A stretch of DNA of 64,000 nt from Rhodococcus sp. Z13 (GTDB taxonomy: Bacteria > Actinomycetota > Actinomycetes > Mycobacteriales > Mycobacteriaceae): the NCBI RefSeq assembly GCF_025837095.1, contig NZ_CP107551.1, positions 620,001 to 684,000 on the forward strand, read 5' to 3'. The notes under the pieces were generated by a model, which was not told the origin of the DNA, did no database searches, and was given only the letters and a program-made list of their open reading frames with translations. The position numbers and the translations under genes were made by a program. Positions 51,825-61,617 of the stretch are shown piece after piece (the stretch's first letter is position 1; the number at the start of each line of letters is the position of its first letter).

Positions 51825-54071
51825 ATGACCCTCACCCCCGAAGCTCCGGTCTCGCGCTGTCCCGTCGCCCACGGTTTCGACGCCCTCGGCGACGACTACT
51901 TCGTCGATCCCGCAGCTCATTTCGCGAAGTTCCGTGACGAGACCCCGGTCTTCTTCTACCCGCACCTGAACGCGTGGATCGTCACCCGCCGCGACGACGT
52001 CGAGACCGTGCTCGCCGACTGGCAGCAGTTCACCTCCGGCGGCAACTCCGGAACCATCGACGTGCCCGAGCAGTTCCGCGCGATCGTCCCGCCTGACCTG
52101 ATCACCCAGATCCTGGTCGGTTCCGACCCGCCGAGCCATACCGACCACCGGTTCGTGGCACAGCGCGGCTTCACCAAGGCACGCATGCAGGCGCTGCAGC
52201 CCGAGATCGAGGCCCGCGCCCACCGCATCATCGACCGGTTCGAAGCGAACGGTTCGGCCAACCTGGTCACCGAGTACGCGCTCGAGCTCACCACCGGAAC
52301 GATCATGGCGCACATGGGACTCGGCTACGAGCACGACGCCATGATGCGGCAGCTCCGCGACGACTTCGCCATGATCCTCGCCTCGGCCGCCGAGCCGATG
52401 GCCGAGCCGATGCGCACCGAGGTGTGGCAGCGCTACGTCGACGCCACCCTCGTGCTGCGCGGCATCATCGACGAGCGACGCGAGAACCCGGGCACCGACC
52501 TGATCTCCGACATGGCGATCGTCACCGGCAAGGACGGCGAGCCCATGCTGTCCTCGGCCCAGATCGCCGTGCACCTCACGGAATTCGCGATGGCCGGTGT
52601 CGACTCCACGACGCAGGCGGTGTCGAACGCCGTGTTGTTCCTGGCTCAGAACCCCGACGTGCTCGCCGAGGCGATCGCCGATCCGGACCTGTGGCCGCGG
52701 GTGTTCGAGGAGACCGTGCGCCGGCGCCCGTCGTCGACCTTCGCCGCCCGGCAGGCGCAGCAGGACATCGAACTCGGTGGCGCACAGATCAAGAAGGGCG
52801 ACATGGTGTGGATGGCGCTGGCCAGCGCCAACACCGACCCGGCCCGCACCGCCCGCCCGTTCGAGTTCGACATCCACCGGCCCGATCCGGAGGACCACCT
52901 CGCCTTCACCCAGGGCCGACACACCTGCCTCGGCCAGGCCCTGGCCCGTGTGCAGGGCGCGACCGCGCTGAAGGTGCTCTTCGAGCGGCTGCCCTCGCTG
53001 CGGCCCGCCGCCGAGGTGCCGCTGGACTTCCTGCCGATCGCGCTGCTGCCGGTGCGCCGGACCCTGCCGGTCACCTGGGACGTCGCCGACGTCGAACGCG
53101 CGAAGAAGACCGTCGCACGCCACTTCTCGCTCACCGTCCTCGAACGGCGCGAGGAGGCCGAGGGCGTCGTCTCGCTGACCCTCGGACACGCCGACGGTCA
53201 GGCGCTGCCGCAGTGGAAGCCCGGCGCGCACGCCGAGGTCCAGTTGGGCGAGGGTGACGACGCGCTGGTGCGTCAGTACTCGCTGTGCTCGTCGCCGCAG
53301 GACGCCTCGCGGTGGCGGATCGGGGTGCTGCGCGAACCCGCCTCGCGGGGCGGATCGGCGTACGTCCACGACCGGTTGCACGAGGGATCGACCGTCACGG
53401 TCGGCCTGCCGCGCAACAACTTCCCGCTGCGGGCCGCGGCCCGGTACGTCTTCGTCGCCGGCGGCATCGGCATCACCCCGATCCTGCCGATGATCGAGCA
53501 GGTCGAGGCGCAGGGTGCACAGTGGTCGCTGCTGTACGGCGGCCGCACCCGCGCGTCGATGGCGTTCCTCGGTGAACTCGAGCGATACGGCGACAAGGTC
53601 ACCGTGCGCCCTCAGGACGAATACGGTCTGCTCGACCTCGCCGGTCTGCTCACCGAACCCACCGAGGACACCCTGATCTATTGTTGCGGCCCCGAACCGC
53701 TGCTGCAGGCGATCGAGGAGGTGAGCGCGCACTGGCCCGTCGGCTCGCTCGTCACCGAACGGTTCGCCGCCAAGAAGATCGTCCGCACCGAACCCGACAC
53801 CGCCTTCGAGGTCGAGTTCGCCGCTTCGGGCGTCACCGCGACGGTGCCGGCCGACACGAGCGTCCTCGAGGTCGCCGAGGCCAACGGGGTGCGGGTGCTC
53901 TCGTCCTGTCTGGAGGGCACCTGCGGCACCTGCGAGACCCGCATCGTGTCCGGCCGCGCCGACCACCGGGACTCGATCCTCACCGACGCCGAGCAGGAGG
54001 CGAACGAGACGATGATGGTGTGCGTCTCGCGGGCCGCGAAGGGCTGCACGAAGCTCGTGCTGGACGCCTGA
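51825..54071 (+). CDS. Self-sufficient cytochrome P450 fused to a reductase and ferredoxin
   Basis: A 748-residue fusion. The P450 domain (about 1-425) has the I-helix AMAGVDSTTQ with Asp260-Ser261, ExxR at 296-299, and the heme Cys368 in FTQGRHTCLGQALAR. The reductase (about 435-650) is of the phthalate dioxygenase reductase type, with RQYSLCSSP (FMN) and VAGGIGITPIL (NAD(P)H). The ferredoxin (about 660-748) binds 2Fe-2S through Cys695, Cys700, Cys703 and Cys733. This order matches class VII CYP116B enzymes such as P450RhF. Two positions are unusual: Ser at the common Thr of the I-helix, and Thr-Gln after the first Phe of the heme motif. Confidence 0.94.
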   Translation: MTLTPEAPVSRCPVAHGFDALGDDYFVDPAAHFAKFRDETPVFFYPHLNAWIVTRRDDVETVLADWQQFTSGGNSGTIDVPEQFRAIVPPDLITQILVGSDPPSHTDHRFVAQRGFTKARMQALQPEIEARAHRIIDRFEANGSANLVTEYALELTTGTIMAHMGLGYEHDAMMRQLRDDFAMILASAAEPMAEPMRTEVWQRYVDATLVLRGIIDERRENPGTDLISDMAIVTGKDGEPMLSSAQIAVHLTEFAMAGVDSTTQAVSNAVLFLAQNPDVLAEAIADPDLWPRVFEETVRRRPSSTFAARQAQQDIELGGAQIKKGDMVWMALASANTDPARTARPFEFDIHRPDPEDHLAFTQGRHTCLGQALARVQGATALKVLFERLPSLRPAAEVPLDFLPIALLPVRRTLPVTWDVADVERAKKTVARHFSLTVLERREEAEGVVSLTLGHADGQALPQWKPGAHAEVQLGEGDDALVRQYSLCSSPQDASRWRIGVLREPASRGGSAYVHDRLHEGSTVTVGLPRNNFPLRAAARYVFVAGGIGITPILPMIEQVEAQGAQWSLLYGGRTRASMAFLGELERYGDKVTVRPQDEYGLLDLAGLLTEPTEDTLIYCCGPEPLLQAIEEVSAHWPVGSLVTERFAAKKIVRTEPDTAFEVEFAASGVTATVPADTSVLEVAEANGVRVLSSCLEGTCGTCETRIVSGRADHRDSILTDAEQEANETMMVCVSRAAKGCTKLVLDA

Positions 54072-54160
54072 CCTGCGGTGGAACTCTGCCGTGCGGCACG
54101 ATCACGGTAGGGTTCCACCCCGGATCCCGGCACGGCCCGGGGCGCGAAGCAGGAGGTACG

Positions 54161-54757
54161 GTGCGGGCCAAGCTGACGAGGGCCGAGCAGAAGCAGGCAA
54201 CGCGGGAGGCGCTCGTCGAGGCGGCACGGACACTGTTCGTCGAGTCCGGCTACACGGCCACCACAGCCGAGGCGATCGCCAAGGCGGCCGGGGTCTCCCG
54301 CGCCACCCTCTACCTGCACTTCCGCTCGAAGGCGGAGATCGTGCAGTCGCACATGGCGGCGCTCGAGGCCCCCATCGCCGAGGCCTACGCGCGGCTCGAC
54401 GCGATCGTCGAGCCCACCATCGAGGACGTCGTCGGGTGGCTCGAGGAGCACGCCGACTTCTGGCGGGCGCACCGCTCCGAGTTCGCGAGCATGGAACAGG
54501 CGCTGTCGCACGAGCCGCTCGTATCGCAGGAATGGTTCGCCATGCTGCGCCGCGTGGCCGAGGGCATGGAGAACCTGCTCGGACGCCAGTCCGGTCCCGA
54601 GGCCCGGCACCGCGCCCGTCTGCACGTGACCTCGATGCTGATGTCCACCGACCGCAACTTCCACTTCGCCCTGATCCAGGGGCACGACGAGAACTTCCCC
54701 GGCCTCGTCTCGGTGCTCGCCGAACAGTGGCTGTTCTGCCTGAACCGGGTGGAGTGA
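54161..54757 (+). CDS. TetR family regulator of the P450 cassette
   Basis: A 198-residue regulator with QATREALVEAARTLFVESGYTATTAEAIAKAAGVSRATLYLHFRSKAEI as a clear helix-turn-helix. GTG 54161 follows AGGAGG. It is the fourth gene of the cassette, 89 bases after the P450 stop, on the same strand. It probably binds the 26-bp palindrome at 49652-49677 and is released by the pathway substrate. Two hairpins follow its stop. Confidence 0.9.
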   Translation: MRAKLTRAEQKQATREALVEAARTLFVESGYTATTAEAIAKAAGVSRATLYLHFRSKAEIVQSHMAALEAPIAEAYARLDAIVEPTIEDVVGWLEEHADFWRAHRSEFASMEQALSHEPLVSQEWFAMLRRVAEGMENLLGRQSGPEARHRARLHVTSMLMSTDRNFHFALIQGHDENFPGLVSVLAEQWLFCLNRVE

Positions 54758-54790
54758 GCGGGCCTGTCCGGACGCTCGTACGGAGCGGGA

Positions 54791-54834
54791 CGAGGGGCTC
54801 CGCGCGCCGTCCCGACCGGCGGCGGAGCCCCTCG
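54791..54834. terminator. Terminator hairpin after the cassette TetR gene
   Basis: Thirteen-base perfect arms CGAGGGGCTCCGC (54791-54803) and its complement (54822-54834) flank an 18-base loop. It begins 34 bases after the TetR stop and closes the P450 cassette. Confidence 0.75.
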
Positions 54835-54871
54835 CCCCGAACCCGGAGTCGAACCCCCCGATCCGATTCCG

Positions 54872-54909
54872 GGTGATGTCGCCGGTGTCCCCCCTGGTGC
54901 GACATCACC
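54872..54909. terminator. Second hairpin in tandem
   Basis: GGTGATGTCGC (54872-54882) pairs perfectly with 54899-54909 around a 16-base loop. It lies 97 bases before the VOC gene. It may back up the first terminator or act in the leader of the next gene. Confidence 0.5.
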
Positions 54910-55006
54910 GACGAGTCTGCCCGAGCAGCAGTGGGGCGTCCTGAGTAGGACTACGCAATTCGGGCGATCCGGTGACCGCGTCGGTGGTGCGCGCTACCTT
55001 CGCCGC

Positions 55007-55357
55007 ATGGCATCGACACTGGGCATGATCACCTTCGACTGCACCGACCCGGGTCCGCTCGCCACCTGGTGGGCCGAGCAGACGGACGGTCGCATCGTGC
55101 AGGAGAACGACGGCTGGTTCTACATCGTGGCGCTTCCCGACATACCGGTACGCCTGGGCTTCCAGAAGGTCGCCGACCCGACACCGGGGAAGAACCGCGT
55201 GCATCTCGATCTCGTCACCTCCGACCTGGACGCCGAGGTTCGCCGGCTCGTCGGCGCCGGCGCGAAGGAGATCGGCGGACAGGACATGGGCACCTTCCGC
55301 TGGGTCACGCTCGCCGATCCCGACGGCAACCTCTTCTGCGTCTCCGGCCAGCACTGA
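55007..55357 (+). CDS. VOC (glyoxalase-like) family protein
   Basis: A 116-residue protein starting MASTLGMITFDCTDPGPLATWWAEQ, with NRVHLDLVTSDLDAEVRRLVGAGAKEIG and VTLADPDGNLFCV. These are the paired beta-alpha-beta units of glyoxalase/bleomycin-resistance proteins. It occupies the position of M. tuberculosis Rv0801 between pepC and purL neighbours, although here it precedes the aminopeptidase. The function is unknown. No strong ribosome-binding site precedes ATG 55007. Confidence 0.85.
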   Translation: MASTLGMITFDCTDPGPLATWWAEQTDGRIVQENDGWFYIVALPDIPVRLGFQKVADPTPGKNRVHLDLVTSDLDAEVRRLVGAGAKEIGGQDMGTFRWVTLADPDGNLFCVSGQH

Positions 55358-55401
55358 GGTCTCCGGCCGGCACCGAGGTCTCCGGCCGGCACCGAGGTCT
55401 C
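55337..55401 (+). repeat. 19-bp tandem repeat at the end of the VOC gene
   Basis: The unit GAGGTCTCCGGCCGGCACC occurs exactly at 55356-55374 and 55375-55393. A degenerate copy lies at 55337-55355 inside the last codons of the VOC gene, and a partial copy is at 55394-55401. The repeat appears to have grown outward from the coding sequence. The core CCGGCCGG is palindromic. Confidence 0.85.
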
Positions 55402-55465
55402 GGGGAACATCGGGACCCGGTGTTTCGGGCGGCGTCCGCGCCGTACCTGATGGAAAGATGCAGTC

Positions 55466-56761
55466 ATGTCTTCCACGCGTGCCGATGCTCAGGGCCTGTG
55501 CAACTTCGTCGATCTGTCGCCGTCGCCGTTCCACGTGTGCGCCACGGTGGGGGCGGCGCTGACCGATGCCGGCTTCACCGAGCTGACCGAGCAGCAGGCC
55601 TGGCCCACCGAACCGGGACGCTGGTTCCTTGTGCGCGGCGGCTCCCTGATCGCGTGGAGCACCGAGGGTGACGACGCCGACCCGGCCCGCCCCTTCCGCA
55701 TCGTCGGCGGGCACACCGACAGCCCCAACCTGCGGGTCAAACAGCACCCCGATCTGACCTCGGCGGGCTGGCGTCTCGTCGGCCTCGAACCGTACGGGGG
55801 TGCCTGGCTCAACTCGTGGCTCGACCGCGACCTCGGCATCTCGGGACGGTTCACCGTGCGCGCGGGCGAGGCCACCGAGGACGTCCTCGTCCGCGTCGAC
55901 GCGCCCGTCCTGCGCGTCCCGCAGCTGGCCATCCACCTGTCCGAGGACCGCAAGGGCGTCCAGCTCGACCCGCAGCGTCACGTGAACGGCGTGTGGGGAG
56001 TGGGCACCGAACCGCGGTCGTTCATCGCGTGGGTCGCCGAACAGCACAGCATCGACCCCGGCACGGTGCTCGGCTGGGAACTGATGACCCACGATCTGGC
56101 GCCGAGCTCGATCGTCGGGCCCGACCTCGATCTGGTCAGCGCCCCGCGTCTGGACAATCAGGGCACCTGTTACGCCGGGCTGCACGCAATGCTCGAGGCA
56201 GCCGACCACGTCGCCGCGCACGCCGGCCCGATCCCGGTGCTCGCCCTGTTCGACCACGAGGAGGTCGGCAGCATGTCCGATCGCGGCGCCTTCTCGGACC
56301 TGCTGAACACCGTCCTCGAACGGATCGTCCTGGTGCGCGGCGGTGCCCGTGAGGAGTTCCTGCGGGCCCGTGCCGGCTCGATCGTCGCGTCGGGCGACAT
56401 GGCCCACGCCACGCACCCCAACTACCCCGAGCGGCACGAACCCGCCCACCGCATCGCCGTGAACGGCGGCCCGGTGCTCAAGGTCAACCAGAACCTGCGG
56501 TACGCCAGCGACGCGACCGGCGCGGGTGCCTTCGCGTTGGCCTGCGAACAGGCCGGGGTCCCCCTGCAGCGCTACGTGCACCGCGCCGACCTGCCGTGCG
56601 GCTCGACGATCGGCCCCATCACGGCGTCGCGGACCGGCATCACCACCGTCGACGTCGGCGCCCCCCAGCTCGCCATGCACTCCGCGCGCGAGTTCATGGG
56701 AGCCGACGACGTGGCGAGCTACACCGCGGCCCTGACCGCCTTCCTCACCCCCGCATCGTGA
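55466..56761 (+). CDS. apeB: M18 family aminopeptidase
   Basis: A 431-residue zinc aminopeptidase of the aspartyl aminopeptidase type. [15 protein letters not shown] opens the protein. Metal ligands lie in [13 protein letters not shown], the Asp of [37 protein letters not shown], and the C-terminal [12 protein letters not shown]. It removes N-terminal acidic or neutral residues in the cytoplasm. It corresponds to mycobacterial pepC near purL. ATG 55466 follows a weak ribosome-binding site. Confidence 0.95.
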   Translation: MSSTRADAQGLCNFVDLSPSPFHVCATVGAALTDAGFTELTEQQAWPTEPGRWFLVRGGSLIAWSTEGDDADPARPFRIVGGHTDSPNLRVKQHPDLTSAGWRLVGLEPYGGAWLNSWLDRDLGISGRFTVRAGEATEDVLVRVDAPVLRVPQLAIHLSEDRKGVQLDPQRHVNGVWGVGTEPRSFIAWVAEQHSIDPGTVLGWELMTHDLAPSSIVGPDLDLVSAPRLDNQGTCYAGLHAMLEAADHVAAHAGPIPVLALFDHEEVGSMSDRGAFSDLLNTVLERIVLVRGGAREEFLRARAGSIVASGDMAHATHPNYPERHEPAHRIAVNGGPVLKVNQNLRYASDATGAGAFALACEQAGVPLQRYVHRADLPCGSTIGPITASRTGITTVDVGAPQLAMHSAREFMGADDVASYTAALTAFLTPAS

Positions 56762-56901
56762 AGGCCGGCGTCGTGAAGGCGGAGACCGTGGACGCCGAGG
56801 CCGTGAAGATCGGGAGCGGAACCGCAATCGCCGGTCCCGGCGGGCCCTCCGGTGCGAAACTGGAGACGGCCCTGTCCGGTCGGAGAGAACGGGGGAATGA
56901 G

Positions 56902-57492
56902 GTGAACGTCTCGTCCTATCCCGACCGTCTGCTGACCCTCGACGACTGGGTGGCGCTGGAACAGTCCGACCGGCACCACCTCGAGGTGTGCGAGGGGGTA
57001 CTGATCGCCGCCCCGAAGCCGGGCGCCGCGCACGACCACGCCGCGATGGTGCTCGCACTGCTCCTCGACGAGATCCTCCCGGACGAGTGGTGCGCGCTCG
57101 GCGACGCCGAGGTGCTCGTGACGGAGAAGCCGCTCACGGTGCGGTGCCCGGACGTCGTCGTGGTGGGCCGTGAGCTGGTGGATGCCGACCCCGACCGCGC
57201 CCCGATCTCCGAGGTGGAACTGGTCGTGGAGGTCACCGTCGACGGCACCGCCCGCACCGACCGGGTCACCAAGTTCTCGGAGTACGCGGAAGCGGGTGTG
57301 CCGCAGTACTGGATCGTCGACCTGGGCGGCCCGCCCGTGATCGCCACCTTCACCCTCGACGACGGCTGGTACCGATTCGACGGCGAGTTCGACACCACGA
57401 CGACGCTCAGGGCCGTGGGCAACGAGGTGACCGTCACACCTTCGGCACTGGTGCCCGCACCGGTGGACCCCGTGGCCCCGGCACACCGATAG
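56902..57492 (+). CDS. Uma2 family (DUF820) restriction-nuclease-fold protein
   Basis: A 196-residue protein with [94 protein letters not shown]. The PD-(D/E)xK-like core residues are the Asp of CPDVVV and the Glu/Val of VVEVT. The family is abundant in cyanobacteria and actinobacteria with no settled function. GTG 56902 is preceded by GGGGGA. It is inserted between the aminopeptidase and purL. Confidence 0.88.
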   Translation: MNVSSYPDRLLTLDDWVALEQSDRHHLEVCEGVLIAAPKPGAAHDHAAMVLALLLDEILPDEWCALGDAEVLVTEKPLTVRCPDVVVVGRELVDADPDRAPISEVELVVEVTVDGTARTDRVTKFSEYAEAGVPQYWIVDLGGPPVIATFTLDDGWYRFDGEFDTTTTLRAVGNEVTVTPSALVPAPVDPVAPAHR

Positions 57493-57559
57493 ACTGGCTC
57501 GCGGCAGTTCCCGCCCGGCCTGCCGTTTTCGATCCCAGAGTGAAGGGACCCGACGCCCA

Positions 57560-59839
57560 GTGTCACCGCACGTGGATACCGTCTCCCACGCCGCCGAAAC
57601 CCCCGATGTCGCTCAGCCCTATCGGGAGCTGGGTCTGAAGGAAGACGAGTACGCCCGGATCAAGGAGATCCTGGGCCGGCGTCCCACCGACGCCGAGCTC
57701 GCCATGTACTCGGTGATGTGGTCCGAGCACTGCTCGTACAAGTCGTCGAAGGTGCACCTGCGGTACTTCGGCGAGACCACCACCGACGAGATGCGCGAGT
57801 CGATGCTCGCCGGCATCGGTGAGAACGCCGGCGTCGTCGACATCGGCGACGGCTGGGCCGTCACCTTCAAGGTCGAGTCCCACAACCACCCGTCCTACAT
57901 CGAGCCCTACCAGGGCGCCGCGACCGGCGTGGGCGGCATCGTCCGCGACATCATGGCCATGGGCGCCCGCCCGATCGCCGTGATGGACCAGCTGCGCTTC
58001 GGTGCGGCCGATCACCCCGACACCCGTCGCGTCGTCGACGGTGTCGTGCGCGGCATCGGCGGCTACGGCAACTCCCTCGGCCTGCCGAACATCGGCGGCG
58101 AGACGGTGTTCGACGCCTCCTACCAGGGCAACCCGCTCGTCAACGCCCTGTGCGCCGGCGCGATGCGCGTCGAGGACCTGCACCTGGCCCACGCCTCCGG
58201 CACCGGCAACAAGGTCATCCTCTTCGGTGCCCGCACCGGCCTCGACGGCATCGGCGGTGTCTCCGTCCTCGCCTCCGAGACCTTCGACGACAGCGCCGGC
58301 GGCCGCCCGAAGAAGCTGCCGAGCGTGCAGGTCGGCGACCCGTTCACCGAGAAGGTGCTCATCGAGTGCTGCCTCGACCTCTACCGCGAGAAGCTCGTCG
58401 TCGGCATCCAGGACCTCGGCGGTGCCGGCCTGTCCTGCGCGACCTCCGAGCTCGCGGCGGCCGGCGACGGCGGCATGCACATCTGGCTCGACCGCGTCCC
58501 GACGCGCGCGAAGGGCATGACTCCGGCCGAGGTGCTGTCCTCGGAGTCTCAGGAGCGCATGTGCGCGGTCGTCACGCCCGACAACGTCGACGCGTTCATG
58601 GAGGTCTGCAAGAAGTGGGACGTCCTCGCCACCGTCATCGGTGAGGTCACCGACGGCGACCGCCTCGTCATCGACTGGCACGGCGAGACCGTCGTCGACG
58701 TGCCGCCGCGCACCGTCGCCCACGAGGGTCCGGTCTACGAGCGTCCCGTCCAGCGTCCCGAGTCGCAGGACGAGCTGATCGCGAACACCACCGCCGGCCT
58801 GAAGCGTCCCGAGACCGCCGAGGAACTGCGTGCCACCCTGCTGAAGATGCTGGCCTCGCCGGCGCTGTGCAGCCGCAAGTGGATCACCGAGCAGTACGAC
58901 CGTTACGTGCGCGGCAACACCGTGCTCGCCGAGCACGCCGACGCCGGCATGATCCGCGTCGACGAGGCCACCGGCCGCGGTATCGCGCTCGCCACCGACG
59001 CCTCGGGCCGTTACACCCGGCTCGATCCGTACACCGGAGCCCAGCTGGCCCTCGCGGAGGCCTACCGCAACGTCGCCGCCACCGGCGCCACCCCGAAGGC
59101 CGTGTCGAACTGCCTGAACTTCGGGTCCCCCGAGGATCCGGGCGTCATGTGGCAGTTCCAGCAGGCCGTGCGCGGCCTCGCCGACGGCTGCGCCCAGCTC
59201 GGTATCCCGGTCACCGGCGGCAATGTCAGCTTCTACAACCAGACCGGCTCCACCGCGATCCTGCCGACGCCGGTCGTCGCCGTACTCGGCGTGATCGACG
59301 ACGTGCACCGTCGCATTCCGACGGGCATCGGCCTCGAGCCCGGCGAGACGCTGATCCTGCTCGGCGAGACCCGGGACGAGTTCGACGGCTCCATCTGGGC
59401 GCAGGTCGAGCACGACCACCTCGGCGGTGTGCCTCCGAAGGTCGACCTCGAGCGGGAGCGGCTCATCGCGGAGATCCTCACCGCCGGTTCGCGCGACGGC
59501 CTGATCTCGGCCGCACACGACCTGTCCGAAGGCGGCCTCGCGCAGGCCGTGGTCGAGGCCGCTCTCGCGGGCGAGACCGGCTGCCGCGTGCTGCTCCCCG
59601 AGGACGCCGATCCGTTCGTGTGGCTGTTCTCCGAGTCGGCCGGCCGCGTGCTCGTGGCCGTCCCGCGCACGGAGGAGTCCCGGTTCACGGCCATGTGCTC
59701 GGCGCGCAACATGCCGTGGGTGCGTATCGGTGTCGTCGACGAGGGATCCGACTCCGTCGAGGTCCAGGGCCAGTTCTCGATCCCCATGACCGAGCTGCGC
59801 GAGGTCTGGGAGGGGACCCTGCCTGCTCTGTTCGGGTAA
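57560..59839 (+). CDS. purL: FGAM synthase large subunit PurL
   Basis: A 759-residue small-type PurL, the length expected where PurS and PurQ are separate. [20 protein letters not shown] holds the catalytic His; [36 protein letters not shown] and [18 protein letters not shown] are ATP/Mg sites. It makes FGAM from FGAR with ATP and ammonia from PurQ. GTG 57560 follows AAGGGA upstream. It is followed after 2 bases by the membrane hydrolase gene. Confidence 0.98.
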   Translation: MSPHVDTVSHAAETPDVAQPYRELGLKEDEYARIKEILGRRPTDAELAMYSVMWSEHCSYKSSKVHLRYFGETTTDEMRESMLAGIGENAGVVDIGDGWAVTFKVESHNHPSYIEPYQGAATGVGGIVRDIMAMGARPIAVMDQLRFGAADHPDTRRVVDGVVRGIGGYGNSLGLPNIGGETVFDASYQGNPLVNALCAGAMRVEDLHLAHASGTGNKVILFGARTGLDGIGGVSVLASETFDDSAGGRPKKLPSVQVGDPFTEKVLIECCLDLYREKLVVGIQDLGGAGLSCATSELAAAGDGGMHIWLDRVPTRAKGMTPAEVLSSESQERMCAVVTPDNVDAFMEVCKKWDVLATVIGEVTDGDRLVIDWHGETVVDVPPRTVAHEGPVYERPVQRPESQDELIANTTAGLKRPETAEELRATLLKMLASPALCSRKWITEQYDRYVRGNTVLAEHADAGMIRVDEATGRGIALATDASGRYTRLDPYTGAQLALAEAYRNVAATGATPKAVSNCLNFGSPEDPGVMWQFQQAVRGLADGCAQLGIPVTGGNVSFYNQTGSTAILPTPVVAVLGVIDDVHRRIPTGIGLEPGETLILLGETRDEFDGSIWAQVEHDHLGGVPPKVDLERERLIAEILTAGSRDGLISAAHDLSEGGLAQAVVEAALAGETGCRVLLPEDADPFVWLFSESAGRVLVAVPRTEESRFTAMCSARNMPWVRIGVVDEGSDSVEVQGQFSIPMTELREVWEGTLPALFG

Positions 59840-59841
59840 CC

Positions 59842-61617
59842 GTGCCGGCCACCCAGGTCGATCGGCTGGCGGCGTTCGAGGTCCGGCAGGGCCGTATCAT
59901 CGCCGCGGTCACCGACTTCGGTGACCGTCACCCCCTCACCGCGAGGATCTGGGGGTGGCTGCGCCTGGACTTCACCGGCGTCGCCTTCGCCGCGCTGTTC
60001 TTCTGCTGGTCGCTGACGCCGTCGTTGCTGCCCCGGGACTGGTTGTTCCAGGGCATCATCGGCGGCATCAACGCCGCGATCGGGTACGGCGTGGGCTGCG
60101 TCGTCGGCTGGGCAGGGGCCCGTTTCCTGCTCGCCGACCGTTCCTGGTGGCCACCGCCGCTGCCGGTGCTGCGCGCCATCAAGGTCGCGGTGCCGGTCGC
60201 GGCGGTCCTCGCCTCCGTCATCGCCCTCGTCCTGGCGGCGGGGGAACAGCGGGAACTGGCCGCGCTCATGGGTGCGGAGAGCACCACGACCAGCGGTTAT
60301 CTGCGCACCATCCTGCTGAGTGTGCTCGTCGCGGCGGCGCTCATCGCGGCGTGGCGGGGCCTGCGCGACATCTGCCGCTGGGTGGCGGCGCTGCTGATGC
60401 GCCGCACCCGCATGCCGCTCGGGCTCGCCCGGACCCTCGGCGTGCTCGTCGTCGTGCTGATGACCTTCATGCTGATCGACGGCGTTCTGGTCCGTGGCAC
60501 CTACGCATTCGTCAACCAGGTCTTCAGCCTGCAGGACGACACCACCCGCCCCGGCGCCGAGCAGCCGATGCACCCGGCGAAGTCGGGCAGCCCGGAATCC
60601 TTCGCCGCCTGGGACACCCTCGGCTTCGAGGGCCGCAACTTCGTCTCCCGCGGGCTCGACGCCGACGAACTGACCGTCGTCAACGGCACCCCCGCGCTGG
60701 AACCGATCCGGGTCTACGTCGGCCTCGACACCGCCCCCACCGCCGAGGAACGCATCGACCTCGTCCTTGCCGAACTCGACCGCACCGGCGCGTTCGAACG
60801 CTCCACCCTCGTCCTGATCCCCACCACCGGCACCGGCTGGGTCAACCCCACGGCTGCCCGGGCCATGGAGCTCGTCCACAACGGCGACCTGGCGATGGTG
60901 GCCTGGCAGTACTCCTACCTGCCGAGCTGGATCTCCTTCCTCGCCGACCGCGAGAAGGCCGCCGCGGCCGGGAAGATGCTGGTCGAGAGCGTGTACGAAC
61001 GCTGGTCGCAGCTGCCCGAGGACGACCGCCCCGACCTGTTCCTCTACGGCGAGAGCCTCGGGACGCAGTCGGGGGAGGGTGCCTTCGACAGTCTCGCCGA
61101 GATCCGCGCCGAGATGGACGGGGTGCTGTGGGTGGGCCCGCCCAACTCGAACCGGTTGTGGCGCCAGCTCGTCGACCGCCGCGATCCCGGCACCCCCGAG
61201 GTGCGCCCGGTCTACGCCGACGGCCTCGTCGTGCGGTTCGCCGACAGCGCCGCGACCATCCACGAGCCGGACACCCCTTGGCTGGCCCCGCGCGTGCTGT
61301 ACATCCAGCACGCCTCCGACCCGGTGGTGTGGTGGTCCCCGGACCTGTTGTTCACCCGCCCCGACTGGTTGTCGGAACCCCCGGGCCCCGACCGGCTCCC
61401 GGAGATGCGCTGGTTCCCGATCGTCACCTTCTGGCAGGTCTCCGCGGACCTCACCAACGCCGCCGGGGTTCCCGACGGGCACGGCCACAACTACGGCACC
61501 TCCGTGCTCGACGGATGGATCGCCGTCACCCAGCCCGAGGGCTGGACCGAGAACGACACCGAACGTGTGCGGTTCGCGCTCGAGGCGTTCGCCGACGCCG
61601 ACGGACCCGAGAAGTGA
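59842..61617 (+). CDS. Membrane-anchored alpha/beta-hydrolase (Abhydrolase_9-like)
   Basis: A 591-residue protein with four or five membrane helices in the first 220 residues (VAFAALFFCWSLTPSLLPRDWLFQG and following). A C-terminal alpha/beta-hydrolase-like domain has the nucleophile Ser in LYGESLGTQSGEGAF, then VLYIQHASDPVVWWSPDLLF and DGHGHNYG with Asp and His. This arrangement fits the DUF-type Abhydrolase_9 family common in actinobacteria. GTG 59842 starts 2 bases after the purL stop. Its substrate is unknown; a role in cell-envelope lipids is a guess. Confidence 0.85.
   Translation: MPATQVDRLAAFEVRQGRIIAAVTDFGDRHPLTARIWGWLRLDFTGVAFAALFFCWSLTPSLLPRDWLFQGIIGGINAAIGYGVGCVVGWAGARFLLADRSWWPPPLPVLRAIKVAVPVAAVLASVIALVLAAGEQRELAALMGAESTTTSGYLRTILLSVLVAAALIAAWRGLRDICRWVAALLMRRTRMPLGLARTLGVLVVVLMTFMLIDGVLVRGTYAFVNQVFSLQDDTTRPGAEQPMHPAKSGSPESFAAWDTLGFEGRNFVSRGLDADELTVVNGTPALEPIRVYVGLDTAPTAEERIDLVLAELDRTGAFERSTLVLIPTTGTGWVNPTAARAMELVHNGDLAMVAWQYSYLPSWISFLADREKAAAAGKMLVESVYERWSQLPEDDRPDLFLYGESLGTQSGEGAFDSLAEIRAEMDGVLWVGPPNSNRLWRQLVDRRDPGTPEVRPVYADGLVVRFADSAATIHEPDTPWLAPRVLYIQHASDPVVWWSPDLLFTRPDWLSEPPGPDRLPEMRWFPIVTFWQVSADLTNAAGVPDGHGHNYGTSVLDGWIAVTQPEGWTENDTERVRFALEAFADADGPEK

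Noticed and set aside
54835-54871. tRNA-like fragment (GGAGTCGAACCCCC resembles a T-arm)
   Set aside because: No acceptor stem, anticodon arm or D-arm can be drawn around it.
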